Positions 1 through 9,210 of a stretch of DNA of 64,000 nucleotides are shown one piece after another; the first letter of the stretch is position 1; each line of letters opens with the position of its first letter. Location of the stretch: NCBI RefSeq assembly GCF_011378905.1, contig NZ_WTPY01000002.1, forward strand, positions 186,001-250,000, in the 5' to 3' direction. This DNA is from Paraglaciecola sp. 20A4. Lineage in GTDB: Bacteria > Pseudomonadota > Gammaproteobacteria > Enterobacterales > Alteromonadaceae. The notes below the pieces were generated by a model. It was not told where the DNA came from. It saw nothing but the letters and a program-made list of their open reading frames with translations, and did not search any database. Made by a program: the position numbers and the translations under genes.

Positions 1-35
1 ACTTACAAAACCTGCGCTTTATTACCTCTGTGGCG

Positions 36-64
36 TTTCATATTGTTGTTGATCGCCCTATAAT
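36..64 (+). promoter_or_regulatory. candidate sigma-70 promoter for ppa
   Basis: A perfect TATAAT lies at 59-64, with a weak -35 match (TTTCAT, 36-41) 17 bp upstream. It sits 35 bp before the pyrophosphatase start. This rests on consensus matching only. Confidence 0.4.
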
Positions 65-98
65 TCGTGCCAATTTCATCAATCTATAGGTCAATTTT

Positions 99-632
99 AT
101 GAGTCTTAACGATGTTCCAGCTGGTAAAAACTTACCGGAAGAAATTAATGTAGTTATTGAAATCCCTGCACATTCAGATCCAATAAAATATGAAGTGGAT
201 AAAGATACGGGAGCAATCTTTGTTGATCGCTTTATGGCGACATGCATGCATTATCCGACTAACTACGGCTATATAAACCAAACGTTATCTGAAGATGGCG
301 ATCCAGCTGATGTATTAGTCATGTCACCGTTTCCACTTTTGGCAGGTTGTGTCATCAAATGTCGCCCTGTTGGCGTGTTGAAAATGACCGATGAGTCAGG
401 TACAGATGCGAAAATTTTAGCCGTTCCTGTTGATAAACTATCTACTATTTATCGTGGCATCAAAGATATCGACCAAGTTGATGAGTTGACCTTGAACCAG
501 ATCCAACACTTCTTCTCACATTACAAAGATTTAGAGCCTGGTAAATGGGTCAAAATCGATGGCTGGGAAAACGTTGAGTCAGCCAAAGCTGAAATTGTCA
601 GCAGTGTAGAGCGTTACAAAAACGAAGGTTAA
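99..632 (+). CDS. ppa: inorganic pyrophosphatase (family I)
   Basis: Cytoplasmic enzyme that hydrolyses pyrophosphate to phosphate and so pulls nucleic-acid, protein and acyl-CoA synthesis forward. The 177-residue length matches the hexameric bacterial family (E. coli Ppa is 176). The signature DGDPADVLV at residues 66-74 supplies the metal-binding aspartates D66, D68 and D71, and the substrate-binding stretch K30-Y31-E32 and R44 are in place. The ATG start has an AGG about 11 bases upstream. It appears monocistronic, with a TATAAT box before it and a strong hairpin terminator just after it. The gene before it is outside the window. Identification is secure. Confidence 0.96.
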   Translation: MSLNDVPAGKNLPEEINVVIEIPAHSDPIKYEVDKDTGAIFVDRFMATCMHYPTNYGYINQTLSEDGDPADVLVMSPFPLLAGCVIKCRPVGVLKMTDESGTDAKILAVPVDKLSTIYRGIKDIDQVDELTLNQIQHFFSHYKDLEPGKWVKIDGWENVESAKAEIVSSVERYKNEG

Positions 633-665
633 TTTTCTCATGTTATAAAATGGGAATTTCTACCT

Positions 666-690
666 AAAAGCCGACAGTCTGTCGGCTTTT
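666..690 (+). terminator. intrinsic terminator of ppa
   Basis: A perfect 10-bp stem (AAAAGCCGAC / GTCGGCTTTT) with a 5-base loop AGTCT follows the ppa stop by 33 bases. The descending arm ends in T's and the ascending arm begins with A's, so it could work in both directions. Confidence 0.85.
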
Positions 691-750
691 CTATTTGTGC
701 TTCACCGCGCCTATGAGACACTAAACCGATCCTCGGCAATGACCTAATCT

Positions 751-1974
751 ATGAAACTTTATCGTTCACTTAGCGCTAACCCACAATACTTTTTGCTTGC
801 CATGGCGTTTGTTATGCCGTTAGTTTTTTCGGTATGGAATGCGCTATTAAATAATTTTGTGGTCGAAAAAGCACAATTTGATGGTGCTCAAATCGGCATG
901 TTGCAAAGTTTGCGTGAAGTGCCCGGATTTTTAGCTTTTAGTGCCGTATTTCTGTTGTTAGTGTTAAAAGAACAAACCATCGCTTTGGTATCTTTAGCGC
1001 TTATGTGTATAGGCGTTGCAATGACTGGGTGGCTGCCCTTTGAGTTGGGCTTATATTGCACAACAGTATTAATGTCTATTGGCTTTCATTATTTCGAGAC
1101 GATCAATCAATCGTTAACCCTACAATGGTTAGATAAAGACAAAACAGCCCATTTTATGGGCCAACAGTTGGCAGTAAAAAGCTTCGCCTCGTTACTCGCC
1201 TATGGCGCCATTTGGCTATTAATGGAGTGGGTTGGGGTCTCTTATATTACAATGTATATGCTAGCTGGGGGGGTGGGGTTGCTAATTGTTATTTGGTTGT
1301 GGGTTGGTTTCGACAAATTTACTCAGACCTCGGTGCAGCATAAGCATATGTTTTTACGCAGACGGTATTGGTTGTACTATGGTTTGGTATTTTTCAGTGG
1401 TGCTCGACGTCAAATTTTTATGGTTTTCGCGTCATTTATGATGGTAGAAAAGTTTGGCTACTCGGTGGGCGACATCAGTCTGTTATTTATGCTTAATTAT
1501 GTGTTCAATCTACTCTTTGCACCCAAAATTGGTCGTTGGATCCATAAAATCGGCGAGCAGCGTGCGCTGTGTATCGAGTACGTGGGATTAATAGGGGTTT
1601 TTGCTGGTTATGCATGGGTCGAAAATAGCCAGTTAGCCGCAAGCTTGTATGTGATTGACCATTTGTTTTTTGCTATGGCGATTGCCGTGAAAACGTATTT
1701 TCAGAAAATTGCTGACCATAAAGATATTGCTTCGACGGCCGGAGTGAGCTTTACCATAAACCATATTGCTGCGGTAGTGATCCCTGCTTTATTAGGGGTT
1801 GTATGGTTAACCTCCCCTTCATCGGTGTTTTTTATTGGTGCAGGATTTGCAGTGTGTTCTTTGGTGTTAGCGTTGAATATTCCTGTGCAACCTACACGGG
1901 GGAATGAAGTACGAATGAATATGTTACGTTGGGCAAATACGCCCGTTGAAATGCCGCCTAAGGAGCATTTATGA
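751..1974 (+). CDS. MFS transporter of unknown substrate
   Basis: 407-residue integral membrane protein with about twelve hydrophobic segments and a short basic loop near the middle (residues about 195-215, FLRRRYWLYYG region), as in the major facilitator superfamily. I cannot name the substrate. The stop overlaps the next start by four bases (ATGA-type junction at 1971-1974), so it is translationally coupled to a periplasmic DUF3299 protein. That coupling hints at a shared envelope or metal-related role, but this is inference. No clear Shine-Dalgarno precedes the ATG at 751. Confidence 0.8.
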   Translation: MKLYRSLSANPQYFLLAMAFVMPLVFSVWNALLNNFVVEKAQFDGAQIGMLQSLREVPGFLAFSAVFLLLVLKEQTIALVSLALMCIGVAMTGWLPFELGLYCTTVLMSIGFHYFETINQSLTLQWLDKDKTAHFMGQQLAVKSFASLLAYGAIWLLMEWVGVSYITMYMLAGGVGLLIVIWLWVGFDKFTQTSVQHKHMFLRRRYWLYYGLVFFSGARRQIFMVFASFMMVEKFGYSVGDISLLFMLNYVFNLLFAPKIGRWIHKIGEQRALCIEYVGLIGVFAGYAWVENSQLAASLYVIDHLFFAMAIAVKTYFQKIADHKDIASTAGVSFTINHIAAVVIPALLGVVWLTSPSSVFFIGAGFAVCSLVLALNIPVQPTRGNEVRMNMLRWANTPVEMPPKEHL

Positions 1975-2432
1975 AGTATCTACTGTTATTGCTTACGATG
2001 AGTTCGTTTGCTGGTTTTAGCCAAGAGCCTGAAGAGTTATTTTGGGAAGATATGATCCCTAAAAATTATATTGCTCCTCAAGATGAGGTCAATCACGATG
2101 GCGCTATGATTCAACAAAGCTTAAATGCGCCTGTGGTCAAAGAGCTTAACGGCAAGTTAGTCAAAATCCCTGGCTTTGTTGTACCCCTAGAAGGTGACAG
2201 TGATACCACCACTGAATTTCTTTTGGTTCCGTATTTTGGAGCCTGTATTCATGTACCACCTCCACCACCAAATCAAATTGTTTATGTTAAATTTTCAAGC
2301 GGTGTACCAATAGATAATATATACGATGCGGTATGGGTCACAGGTACGCTTTCCACAGATGTATGGCAAGGTGACATTGCGACAACAGGTTACTCACTGC
2401 AAGGTATTGAAGTGACTCCCTACGACGGCTAG
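1971..2432 (+). CDS. DUF3299 periplasmic protein
   Basis: 153 residues with an N-terminal signal peptide (residues 1-17, hydrophobic, ending at a small-residue site near FAGFSQ). The core carries the family hallmark GACIHVPPPPPNQ (residues about 91-103), with a Cys, a His and a five-proline run, which identifies DUF3299. The family is common in marine gammaproteobacteria and often sits beside transporters or ABC lipoprotein-type permeases. Its biochemical function is not established. The Cys/His motif suggests metal handling, which is inference. It overlaps the upstream MFS gene by four bases. Confidence 0.82.
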   Translation: MKYLLLLLTMSSFAGFSQEPEELFWEDMIPKNYIAPQDEVNHDGAMIQQSLNAPVVKELNGKLVKIPGFVVPLEGDSDTTTEFLLVPYFGACIHVPPPPPNQIVYVKFSSGVPIDNIYDAVWVTGTLSTDVWQGDIATTGYSLQGIEVTPYDG

Positions 2433-2570
2433 TGGCTAGGTTGCGCAGGCGAGCAGAAACCCATTACGACGGTGAGGGTGGGTTATTATCAGCATATATT
2501 AAGGGGGCTCACTCAATCGTTTCTTGTGGCCATTTATGGAACAATACGACTTGTTAGTCTTATACAGAGC

Positions 2571-3278
2571 TTATTGCTGCTGAAAAATAACATTGCCCGA
2601 ATTGAACGATACCCATGAAGTGAGTATATATTTATCGTTTGAAATGGGTACTTGACCTCTATGGGTATGAGTGAAGTAAGCAGGCGCGATTACCATAGTA
2701 CCTTTGCGTGGTTTAATACTGATATCTTGGTAATAAAAGTCTGTTTCTCCCCCTTCATCCACATCATTTAAATAAAACATAAATAACAAGACTCGGTGCA
2801 ATGCATCAGTGCTGTTGGTTTGAGGATAAACTTCTGAATGCCAATAAGGATAACCACCTTGTTGGCGTTCATACTTTTGCGCGTTTATATCGCCGAGTCG
2901 AAATAGGTAGCGCATTAAATTGCTTAAGTTAGGCAGCCCTACTTCGTTAAAATTTTCGTGCGATAGTTTAACAGGTTGACCTGTATTAGGGTGCTTAACC
3001 GTTAACCCTATTGGCCCAATTAAGGCGAAAAAGTATTTTTCGAAATAACGCAAGATATGCTGCCCTACTAAAGGCAGCAAAGCCTGATAGGGTGCTTTGA
3101 ATTCAGGATGTTGAACAATGGACACATCAAAACTGCGTTTCTTTTCAGTATCTACACCACCACCAGTGCGTCCCGGCTGTGTATGTTTGCTTAATTCGAA
3201 TTGCGTGACGAACTGTTCGCACATCTCGTCACTGATAGCATTTTCAATAACCTGAATAAAGGTTTCTGTCTTAGCCAT
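2571..3278 (-). CDS. prolyl 4-hydroxylase-like 2OG-Fe(II) oxygenase
   Basis: 235-residue soluble protein with the double-stranded beta-helix fold of 2-oxoglutarate/Fe(II) dioxygenases of the prolyl 4-hydroxylase type. Visible landmarks are YWHSE at 145-149 (first metal His H147), YLNDVDEGGETDF at 169-181 (a family hallmark), H204/H206 in YFTHTHRG, and a basic residue K216 where the 2OG carboxylate binder is expected. The usual HxD is replaced by HxE (H147-S-E149), which is uncommon but still can bind iron. It is the last gene of a three-gene minus-strand run with uvrA, and its start overlaps the thioesterase stop by eight bases. The substrate is unknown. Confidence 0.82.
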   Translation of the reverse strand: MAKTETFIQVIENAISDEMCEQFVTQFELSKHTQPGRTGGGVDTEKKRSFDVSIVQHPEFKAPYQALLPLVGQHILRYFEKYFFALIGPIGLTVKHPNTGQPVKLSHENFNEVGLPNLSNLMRYLFRLGDINAQKYERQQGGYPYWHSEVYPQTNSTDALHRVLLFMFYLNDVDEGGETDFYYQDISIKPRKGTMVIAPAYFTHTHRGQVPISNDKYILTSWVSFNSGNVIFQQQ

Positions 3279-3678
3279 TCACACCACGGGGTATAGCATG
3301 TTCGGTAAGTTGTGCACGCATCTCTTCGTTTATGACTAAAGATTTTTTGTCAGCATAATTATATTGAACCAAGGTGGTCGTGCCTGTGGCTCGCTTGGTT
3401 TCTTTTTGCCAAAGCTCTTGATAGACATCGAACGAACTACCGCCAATCCGACTTATATAGGTGCGCACCTGTACCGGATGACCGTAATGCATTTGATCAA
3501 GAAAATCGACTTTGTAGCTAGCCAAAATGAGTGGCCAATTTTGCAAGTCTAGTTCCGGAGAAAAGATTCTAAAAATAGGCTCACGGGCCATCTCAAACCA
3601 ATCTACCAATACCGTATTACTCACATGCGCTAGGGCATCCGTTTCACAAAAGCGTACATTAAATTCTTCAAGTAACAT
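3271..3678 (-). CDS. hotdog-fold acyl-CoA thioesterase (YbgC/FadM-like)
   Basis: 135-residue single hotdog-domain protein of the 4-hydroxybenzoyl-CoA thioesterase family. The N-terminal stretch [19 protein letters not shown] (residues about 10-28) matches the conserved F-x-E-T-D-x-x-x-H-V-N-N pattern, with the catalytic Asp at about residue 14. It probably hydrolyses short or medium acyl-CoA esters in the cytoplasm. It overlaps uvrA upstream by 11 bases and the dioxygenase downstream by 8, so the three genes should be co-transcribed. No functional link to DNA repair is known to me. Confidence 0.85.
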   Translation of the reverse strand: MLLEEFNVRFCETDALAHVSNTVLVDWFEMAREPIFRIFSPELDLQNWPLILASYKVDFLDQMHYGHPVQVRTYISRIGGSSFDVYQELWQKETKRATGTTTLVQYNYADKKSLVINEEMRAQLTEHAIPRGVNG

Positions 3679-6523
3679 CGGTCAATTCCTTCTTTTTGTT
3701 TAATAGCAAAGGTTTAAGAAAACGCGCTGTATGAGACACCTCAACCTCGCAAACTTGTTCTGGTGTTCCTTGAGCAATAATTTGTCCGCCACCTGAACCA
3801 CCCTCAGGACCTAGGTCAATGACCCAATCGGCGGTTTTAATAACGTCAAGGTTGTGCTCAATAACCACTACAGTATTGCCATGATCACGCAGACGATGCA
3901 ATACCTGCAATAGCTGTTTAATATCATGAAAATGCAAACCGGTTGTTGGTTCATCTAGTATATACAAGGTTTGCCCTGTATCGCGCTTCGATAATTCTTT
4001 AGCGAGTTTCACCCGCTGAGCTTCACCGCCAGATAACGTAGTGGCAGCTTGCCCCAATCTTACATAAGATAACCCGACTTCTTTCAATGTTTGTAACTTA
4101 CGTGCAATAGCAGGTATAACATCAAAGAATTCTCTAGCATCTTCAACGGTTAAATCCAGAACCTGATGAATGTTCAAGCCTTTATATTGGATCTCCAGCG
4201 TTTCCCGATTGTAGCGTTTACCTTTACATACATCACAAGGCACATATACGTCGGGCAAAAAGTGCATTTCAACTTTTATGACTCCGTCACCCTGACAGGC
4301 TTCACAGCGTCCACCTTTAACATTGAAGCTAAAACGACCAGGTTTGTAGCCTCTCGAACGAGCTTCTTGGGTGCCGGCAAACAATTCGCGTACTGGGGTG
4401 AAGATACCTGCGTAAGTAGCAGGGTTCGAGCGCGGAGTACGGCCGATGGGGCTTTGATCAATATCGACCACTTTGTCGAGCAATTCCATGCCGGTAATTG
4501 TTTTATAAGGTGCGGGCTCACCTGTCGTGGCGCCATTTAACTCACGATGGGCAATACGGTAAAAAGTATCGTTTATCAGCGTCGATTTTCCTGACCCTGA
4601 TACACCCGTTACGCAGGTCATTAAACCAAATGGAATGCGTAAGTCGACATCTTGCAAATTATTGCCTGATGCCCCATTCATTTCTATCCACTTGTCTTCA
4701 TCAATTTCAGTACGCTTGGCAGGAATAGCGATAGATTCACGACCTGATAGGTATTTACCGGTCAGTGAATGTTCACTTTTCATAATATCTTCAATGGTAC
4801 CTTGCGCGACAATCTCGCCGCCGTGTACACCAGCCCCTGGGCCAATATCTAACACAAAATCTGCCGCACGAATTGCGTCTTCATCATGTTCAACCACGAT
4901 CACTGTGTTGCCTAAATCGCGCAGGTGCTCCAACGTAGTTAGTAAGCGTTCGTTATCTCGCTGGTGCAAACCGATAGAGGGCTCATCGAGTACATACATC
5001 ACCCCGACCAAACCTGCTCCAATTTGACTGGCAAGACGAATACGCTGGGCTTCACCGCCTGATAAAGTATCGGCACTGCGTGATAGCGACAGATAGTTCA
5101 GCCCCACGTTAACCAAGAAATTCAAACGGTCATTTATTTCTTTAAAGATTTTGTCTGCTATTTTTTCCCGTTTTCCGGTTAGTTCTACTTCGCTGAAAAA
5201 CTGCAATGTCTCGGCAATTGACATTGCCGTTATCGTAGGCAGTGCAGTTTCACCAATAAAAACATTACGGGCTTCAAGACGTAAACGGGTGCCGTTACAG
5301 CTGTTGCAATGCTGTTGGCTTAAGTACTTAGCCAGTTCATCACGTACGGCGTTTGATTCAGTTTCCCGATAGCGGCGCTCCATATTGGGGATAATCCCTT
5401 CAAACGGGTGCTTGCGCTCCATTATATCGCCGCGATCGTTTATGTACTTAAAGTTGATTGATGTGCCTTTACTGCCGTTAAGCACCAAATCTTTGGCTTC
5501 TTCATCAAGTTCAGCGAAGGGTTTGGCTAAATCAAATTTGTAATGATCGGCAACGGCTTGCAGCATTTGAAAGTAATAATAGCTACGTTTGTCCCAGCCG
5601 CGAATGGCGCCACCCGATAAACTTAATTCGTCATTGGCGATAATGCGTTGGGGATCAAAAAACTGTCGTGTGCCCAATCCATCACATGTCTGACATGCAC
5701 CAGCCGGATTATTGAATGAGAACAGTCTTGGCTCAAGTTCGGCCATTGAATAGCCACAGTGAGGACAGGCGAAATTAGATGAAAAAACCACTTCTTCTTT
5801 TTTCGGGTCGTCCATGTAAGCAATTTTGGCCGTGCCAGCGGATAAATTCAGCGCGGTCTCGAATGATTCAGCTAAGCGCAGCGCCAAATCATCACGCACC
5901 TTAAAGCGGTCAATAACGACTTCAATATTGTGCTTTTTATGTAAATCAAGATCAGGTGGATCAGACAAGTCACACACTTCACCATCAATTCTTGCTCGTA
6001 TAAACCCTTGAGCAGCTAGGCTTTCTAGGGTTTTAACGTGTTCGCCTTTGCGGTCTTGTACCACAGGCGCTAGCAGCATGAGTTTTTCATCTGCAGGCAT
6101 CGCCATAACACGGTCGACCATTTGACTAACCGTTTGCGCATCTAAGGGCACATGATGTGTTGGGCAACGCGGTTCGCCTACGCGAGCGTAGAGTAAGCGC
6201 AAATAATCGTAAATTTCGGTAATTGTCCCCACAGTTGAGCGTGGGTTATGAGACGTCGATTTTTGCTCAATAGAAATGGCTGGTGATAAGCCCTCGATGT
6301 GATCCACATCGGGCTTTTCCATCATAGATAAAAATTGTCTAGCGTAAGCTGATAAAGACTCAACATAGCGACGTTGCCCCTCGGCGTAAAGGGTGTCGAA
6401 TGCCAGTGAAGATTTACCTGAGCCAGACAAGCCGGTTATTACGGTAAGTTTGTCTCTAGGGATATCTAAATCAATGTTCTTTAGATTGTGAGTGCGCGCG
6501 CCTCGTACAGCTATTTTATCCAT
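3668..6523 (-). CDS. uvrA: excinuclease ABC subunit A
   Basis: 951-residue UvrA, the damage-recognition ATPase of nucleotide excision repair (E. coli 940). It has two ABC modules. The first opens with Walker A GLSGSGKS at 31-38; the second has GVSGSGKST about residue 645. Both carry LSGGEAQR signatures followed by LDEP Walker B motifs. Zinc-binding CxxC pairs are seen in the first half (CPHC and CQTC, about 250-280) and in the second (CEAC and CDVC, about 745-770). It is divergent from the YajR-like gene and ssb, a frequent gammaproteobacterial arrangement. I looked for a LexA box in the 6524-6812 spacer and did not find a convincing one. Confidence 0.98.
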   Translation of the reverse strand: MDKIAVRGARTHNLKNIDLDIPRDKLTVITGLSGSGKSSLAFDTLYAEGQRRYVESLSAYARQFLSMMEKPDVDHIEGLSPAISIEQKSTSHNPRSTVGTITEIYDYLRLLYARVGEPRCPTHHVPLDAQTVSQMVDRVMAMPADEKLMLLAPVVQDRKGEHVKTLESLAAQGFIRARIDGEVCDLSDPPDLDLHKKHNIEVVIDRFKVRDDLALRLAESFETALNLSAGTAKIAYMDDPKKEEVVFSSNFACPHCGYSMAELEPRLFSFNNPAGACQTCDGLGTRQFFDPQRIIANDELSLSGGAIRGWDKRSYYYFQMLQAVADHYKFDLAKPFAELDEEAKDLVLNGSKGTSINFKYINDRGDIMERKHPFEGIIPNMERRYRETESNAVRDELAKYLSQQHCNSCNGTRLRLEARNVFIGETALPTITAMSIAETLQFFSEVELTGKREKIADKIFKEINDRLNFLVNVGLNYLSLSRSADTLSGGEAQRIRLASQIGAGLVGVMYVLDEPSIGLHQRDNERLLTTLEHLRDLGNTVIVVEHDEDAIRAADFVLDIGPGAGVHGGEIVAQGTIEDIMKSEHSLTGKYLSGRESIAIPAKRTEIDEDKWIEMNGASGNNLQDVDLRIPFGLMTCVTGVSGSGKSTLINDTFYRIAHRELNGATTGEPAPYKTITGMELLDKVVDIDQSPIGRTPRSNPATYAGIFTPVRELFAGTQEARSRGYKPGRFSFNVKGGRCEACQGDGVIKVEMHFLPDVYVPCDVCKGKRYNRETLEIQYKGLNIHQVLDLTVEDAREFFDVIPAIARKLQTLKEVGLSYVRLGQAATTLSGGEAQRVKLAKELSKRDTGQTLYILDEPTTGLHFHDIKQLLQVLHRLRDHGNTVVVIEHNLDVIKTADWVIDLGPEGGSGGGQIIAQGTPEQVCEVEVSHTARFLKPLLLNKKKELTDVT

Positions 6524-6812
6524 TATTGACCAAAGTCGACCTCAAAAGAGTGAGTATTACATACTTGATATAAGAGCTCTATGTGGTTGATCAATTATAC
6601 TTTCAATACTCAGTTGATTAATGGCTATCAATTACGAGCGTAGGCGCTGATTGGATCGCTTAATAAATTTGTAAGTTCATGTTTGTAAGTGATGCATATC
6701 CTTGAACTTATGTTATTTTCACCTATCTTAGCTACTAAGTTGCTGTCGTTGTGCGCGATATATTTATGCTAAACTTCAGCGCCTTTAAATCCTCAATTGA
6801 ATAGTTACTGAT

Positions 6813-8156
6813 TTGAATAGAACAGAAATCCGCGCTTCTTTGGCTTTGGCTGCCGTGTATGTCCTGCGAATGTTAGGATTATTTATGGTAATGCCTGTTT
6901 TGGCCATTCTTGCCATAAATTACCCCGATTATTCTGCTTTGATGCTTGGTCTAGCAATTGGCGGCTACGGTCTGACTCAAGCCATTTTGCAAATTCCAAT
7001 GGGCGTACTGTCAGACAAAATTGGTCGAAAGCCCGTTATCATTGGTGGCCTTTTGATGTTTGCCATAGGCAGCGGGGTCGCAGCAACAGCTGACAGTATG
7101 TTATGGATTGTCATAGGCCGATTCTTGCAAGGTGCAGGTGCCATTGCTGGGGCCATTATGGCGTTAGCGGGTGATGTTAGCCGCGAACAGCATCGTCCAA
7201 AAGTGATGGCTATCATTGGGGTTGCTATTGGCTTCTCTTTTTATATCGCTTTATTGATTGGGCCGGTTATTGCTGATAGTTACGGCTTGCACGGCATTTT
7301 TGGTATAACGGGTATATTAGCGATTCTATGTATCCCTCTGGTCATCTGGGTGGTTCCTAGTGCAATAAACTACGCCCCCAAAGGGGATACCTTACCTGTT
7401 CTAACTGACGTTAAAAAACTATTTTTCGATCCGCAATTACGCCGTCTAAACATTAGTGTCTTACTGCTGCATATGATGATCACGGTGCTATTTGTACAAA
7501 TGCCCTTATTACTTAGTGCACTAGGTTGGCAGCTTGACCACCACTGGCAACTCTATTTACCGATATTGAGTGCCTCAGTGGTGGGGTTGGTAGCCCTGAT
7601 GATGTTAACTAAGAAGATGAGTCAAGCGGGGGTTATCCGTTTGTGTGTATTGCTACTGGGTAGCGCCTTACTCGGGCTTCACTTTGCGCACGGTACCGTG
7701 TTGGCTGTTATGATTTTTGGTTGGTGTTTCTTCACCGGGTTTAACTTTTTAGAAGCCAGTTTTCCGGCCATGGTATCAAGCATTGCCCCTGCGGGTAAAA
7801 AAGGCTCTGCCATGGGTATTTACGCTAGCTTTCAGTTTCTTGGTGCGTTTTTAGGCGGGACACTATCAGGCTTAGCAAGCCAGTATATCGGTCCTCAGTG
7901 GGTGTTTGTGATTGCAGGCGCCGTATGCGGCTTGTGGTGGTTTGGGCTGCGTAAGCTTGATGGTAGCGAACGTTTGAAACGTTACACCCTAACGCCCGAT
8001 TTCACCCGCTATTCTGCACAAACCATAGGCGAGCAGTTATCGACGTTAGAAGGAGTGGTTGATGTCACCGTCGTACCTGATGAGGGTGTGGTTTATATTA
8101 AAGCTGACGGTAAACTATTCGCGTTAGACAAAGCGCAAGTTTTGGTGAATGGCTGA
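6813..8156 (+). CDS. MFS transporter with C-terminal YAM-type domain (YajR-like)
   Basis: 447 residues: twelve predicted membrane segments, then a soluble C-terminal domain from about residue 385 to the end. Motif A of drug/proton antiporters is clear as GVLSDKIGRKP (about 62-72), and RMLGLFMVMPVLA near the N-terminus fits the DHA1 group. The C-terminal ferredoxin-like tail (TLEGVVDVTVVPDEG region) is what separates YajR from other MFS exporters. The start is a TTG at 6813; the next ATG would remove most of TM1, and the TTG gives the expected N-terminus. It lies upstream of ssb on the same strand, with 272 bases between. The substrate is unknown. Confidence 0.85.
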   Translation: MNRTEIRASLALAAVYVLRMLGLFMVMPVLAILAINYPDYSALMLGLAIGGYGLTQAILQIPMGVLSDKIGRKPVIIGGLLMFAIGSGVAATADSMLWIVIGRFLQGAGAIAGAIMALAGDVSREQHRPKVMAIIGVAIGFSFYIALLIGPVIADSYGLHGIFGITGILAILCIPLVIWVVPSAINYAPKGDTLPVLTDVKKLFFDPQLRRLNISVLLLHMMITVLFVQMPLLLSALGWQLDHHWQLYLPILSASVVGLVALMMLTKKMSQAGVIRLCVLLLGSALLGLHFAHGTVLAVMIFGWCFFTGFNFLEASFPAMVSSIAPAGKKGSAMGIYASFQFLGAFLGGTLSGLASQYIGPQWVFVIAGAVCGLWWFGLRKLDGSERLKRYTLTPDFTRYSAQTIGEQLSTLEGVVDVTVVPDEGVVYIKADGKLFALDKAQVLVNG

Positions 8157-8428
8157 TATCATTTTCACGATAATCAACCGTAAATTTCCAAGAAATAATC
8201 TCATAAATAACGTTATAATGTGTAGCACAGTGAAAATCATTTTTGTTAACGACAACATTCAGATTTTGCGCTAAGCGGTGACGTAAAGCGCATATTTAGC
8301 CTTTTAGGCAACATGTTTAATGATCACTAATTAATTGAAAAATAGACAAATCCATACATAAAGCCAGCGTATTGCCTAAGCAATATATGCTTATAAATTG
8401 AGCTTTAGGAAAGAACATAGGAGTTAAA

Positions 8429-9025
8429 ATGGCGAGCAAAGGCGTAAACAAAGTCATATTGGTGGGCAATTTAGGACAAGATCCTGAAGTACGTTATATG
8501 CCTAATGGTAACGCGGTAGCGAATTTAAGCATCGCGACCAGTGAAAGCTGGAAAGACCAACAGGGGCAAATGCAAGAGCGCACCGAATGGCATCGTCTAA
8601 CGATGTATCGCCGTTTAGCCGAAGTTGCCGGTGAATACCTACGTAAAGGTTCGCAAATTTACGTTGAAGGTAAATTGCAAACCCGTAAATGGCAAGACCA
8701 GCAAGGTCAAGACAAGTACACCACTGAAATCATTGTTGACCAAATGCAAATGCTAGGTGGCAAAGGCGGCGGTCAGTCTGAAGGTGGTTTCCAAGGGCAA
8801 CAACGTCCAGCAGCCGCAGCCCCTCAGCAGCGTCCTAACCAAGGCGCACAAAATTCAGGTGGCCAACAGCCAGGTTATCAACAAGCACCTAATCAAGGTT
8901 ACAATCAGGCCCCGCAAGGCGGCCAACCTAACCAAGGTTTTAATCAAGCCCCACAAGGCGGTCAAAATAAGCCAGCACCCATGGCCGAACCTGACTTTGA
9001 TTTCGATGACGATATCCCATTCTAG
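8429..9025 (+). CDS. ssb: single-stranded DNA-binding protein
   Basis: 198 residues. The OB fold spans about residues 1-110 (start [19 protein letters not shown], the classic SSB opening). A long Gln/Gly/Asn/Pro-rich linker with imperfect repeats of NQAPQGGQ type covers about 115-185, and the acidic tip DFDDDIPF recruits repair and replication partners. A good ribosome site (AGGAG at about 8420) precedes the ATG. A strong terminator follows. It stands next to uvrA, as in E. coli where the two share an SOS-controlled region, although here YajR separates them. Confidence 0.97.
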   Translation: MASKGVNKVILVGNLGQDPEVRYMPNGNAVANLSIATSESWKDQQGQMQERTEWHRLTMYRRLAEVAGEYLRKGSQIYVEGKLQTRKWQDQQGQDKYTTEIIVDQMQMLGGKGGGQSEGGFQGQQRPAAAAPQQRPNQGAQNSGGQQPGYQQAPNQGYNQAPQGGQPNQGFNQAPQGGQNKPAPMAEPDFDFDDDIPF

Positions 9026-9060
9026 GAAACGTGGATTAGCACATTGAAATAATATTAATT

Positions 9061-9087
9061 AAGCCTCTGTTATCAGGGGCTTTTTTT
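9061..9087 (+). terminator. intrinsic terminator of ssb
   Basis: Seven-bp stem (GCCTCTG at 9063-9069 with CAGGGGC at 9074-9080, one G-T pair), TTAT loop, followed by a run of seven T's. Confidence 0.85.
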
Positions 9088-9210
9088 CGCCTATTGTCTG
9101 GGCGGGTGCGACATTTTGTCGCATTACTTAACGACTAACATTGCACTACACTAACCCCGATTTTAGGCACTTTTCGCTGATTTAGTTGTAATATCTTTGG
9201 AATACACACC

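Noticed and set aside
2458-2484. Hairpin AACCCA/TGGGTT between the convergent DUF3299 and oxygenase genes
   Set aside because: Only six pairs with a 15-base loop and no T-run; too weak to call a terminator.
4166-5372. Several ORFs of 70-130 codons opposite uvrA
   Set aside because: They lie antisense to a well-supported uvrA frame, have no recognisable motif and no ribosome sites; they are shadows of the codon bias of the real gene.
6524-6812. LexA box between uvrA and the YajR-like gene
   Set aside because: No CTG-N10-CAG sequence with a fitting AT core was found in this spacer by eye; SOS control is possible but not supported here.
8214-8219. TATAAT box in the spacer before ssb
   Set aside because: It is 210 bases from the start codon and no -35 element is present at 16-18 bp, so I do not list it as a promoter.
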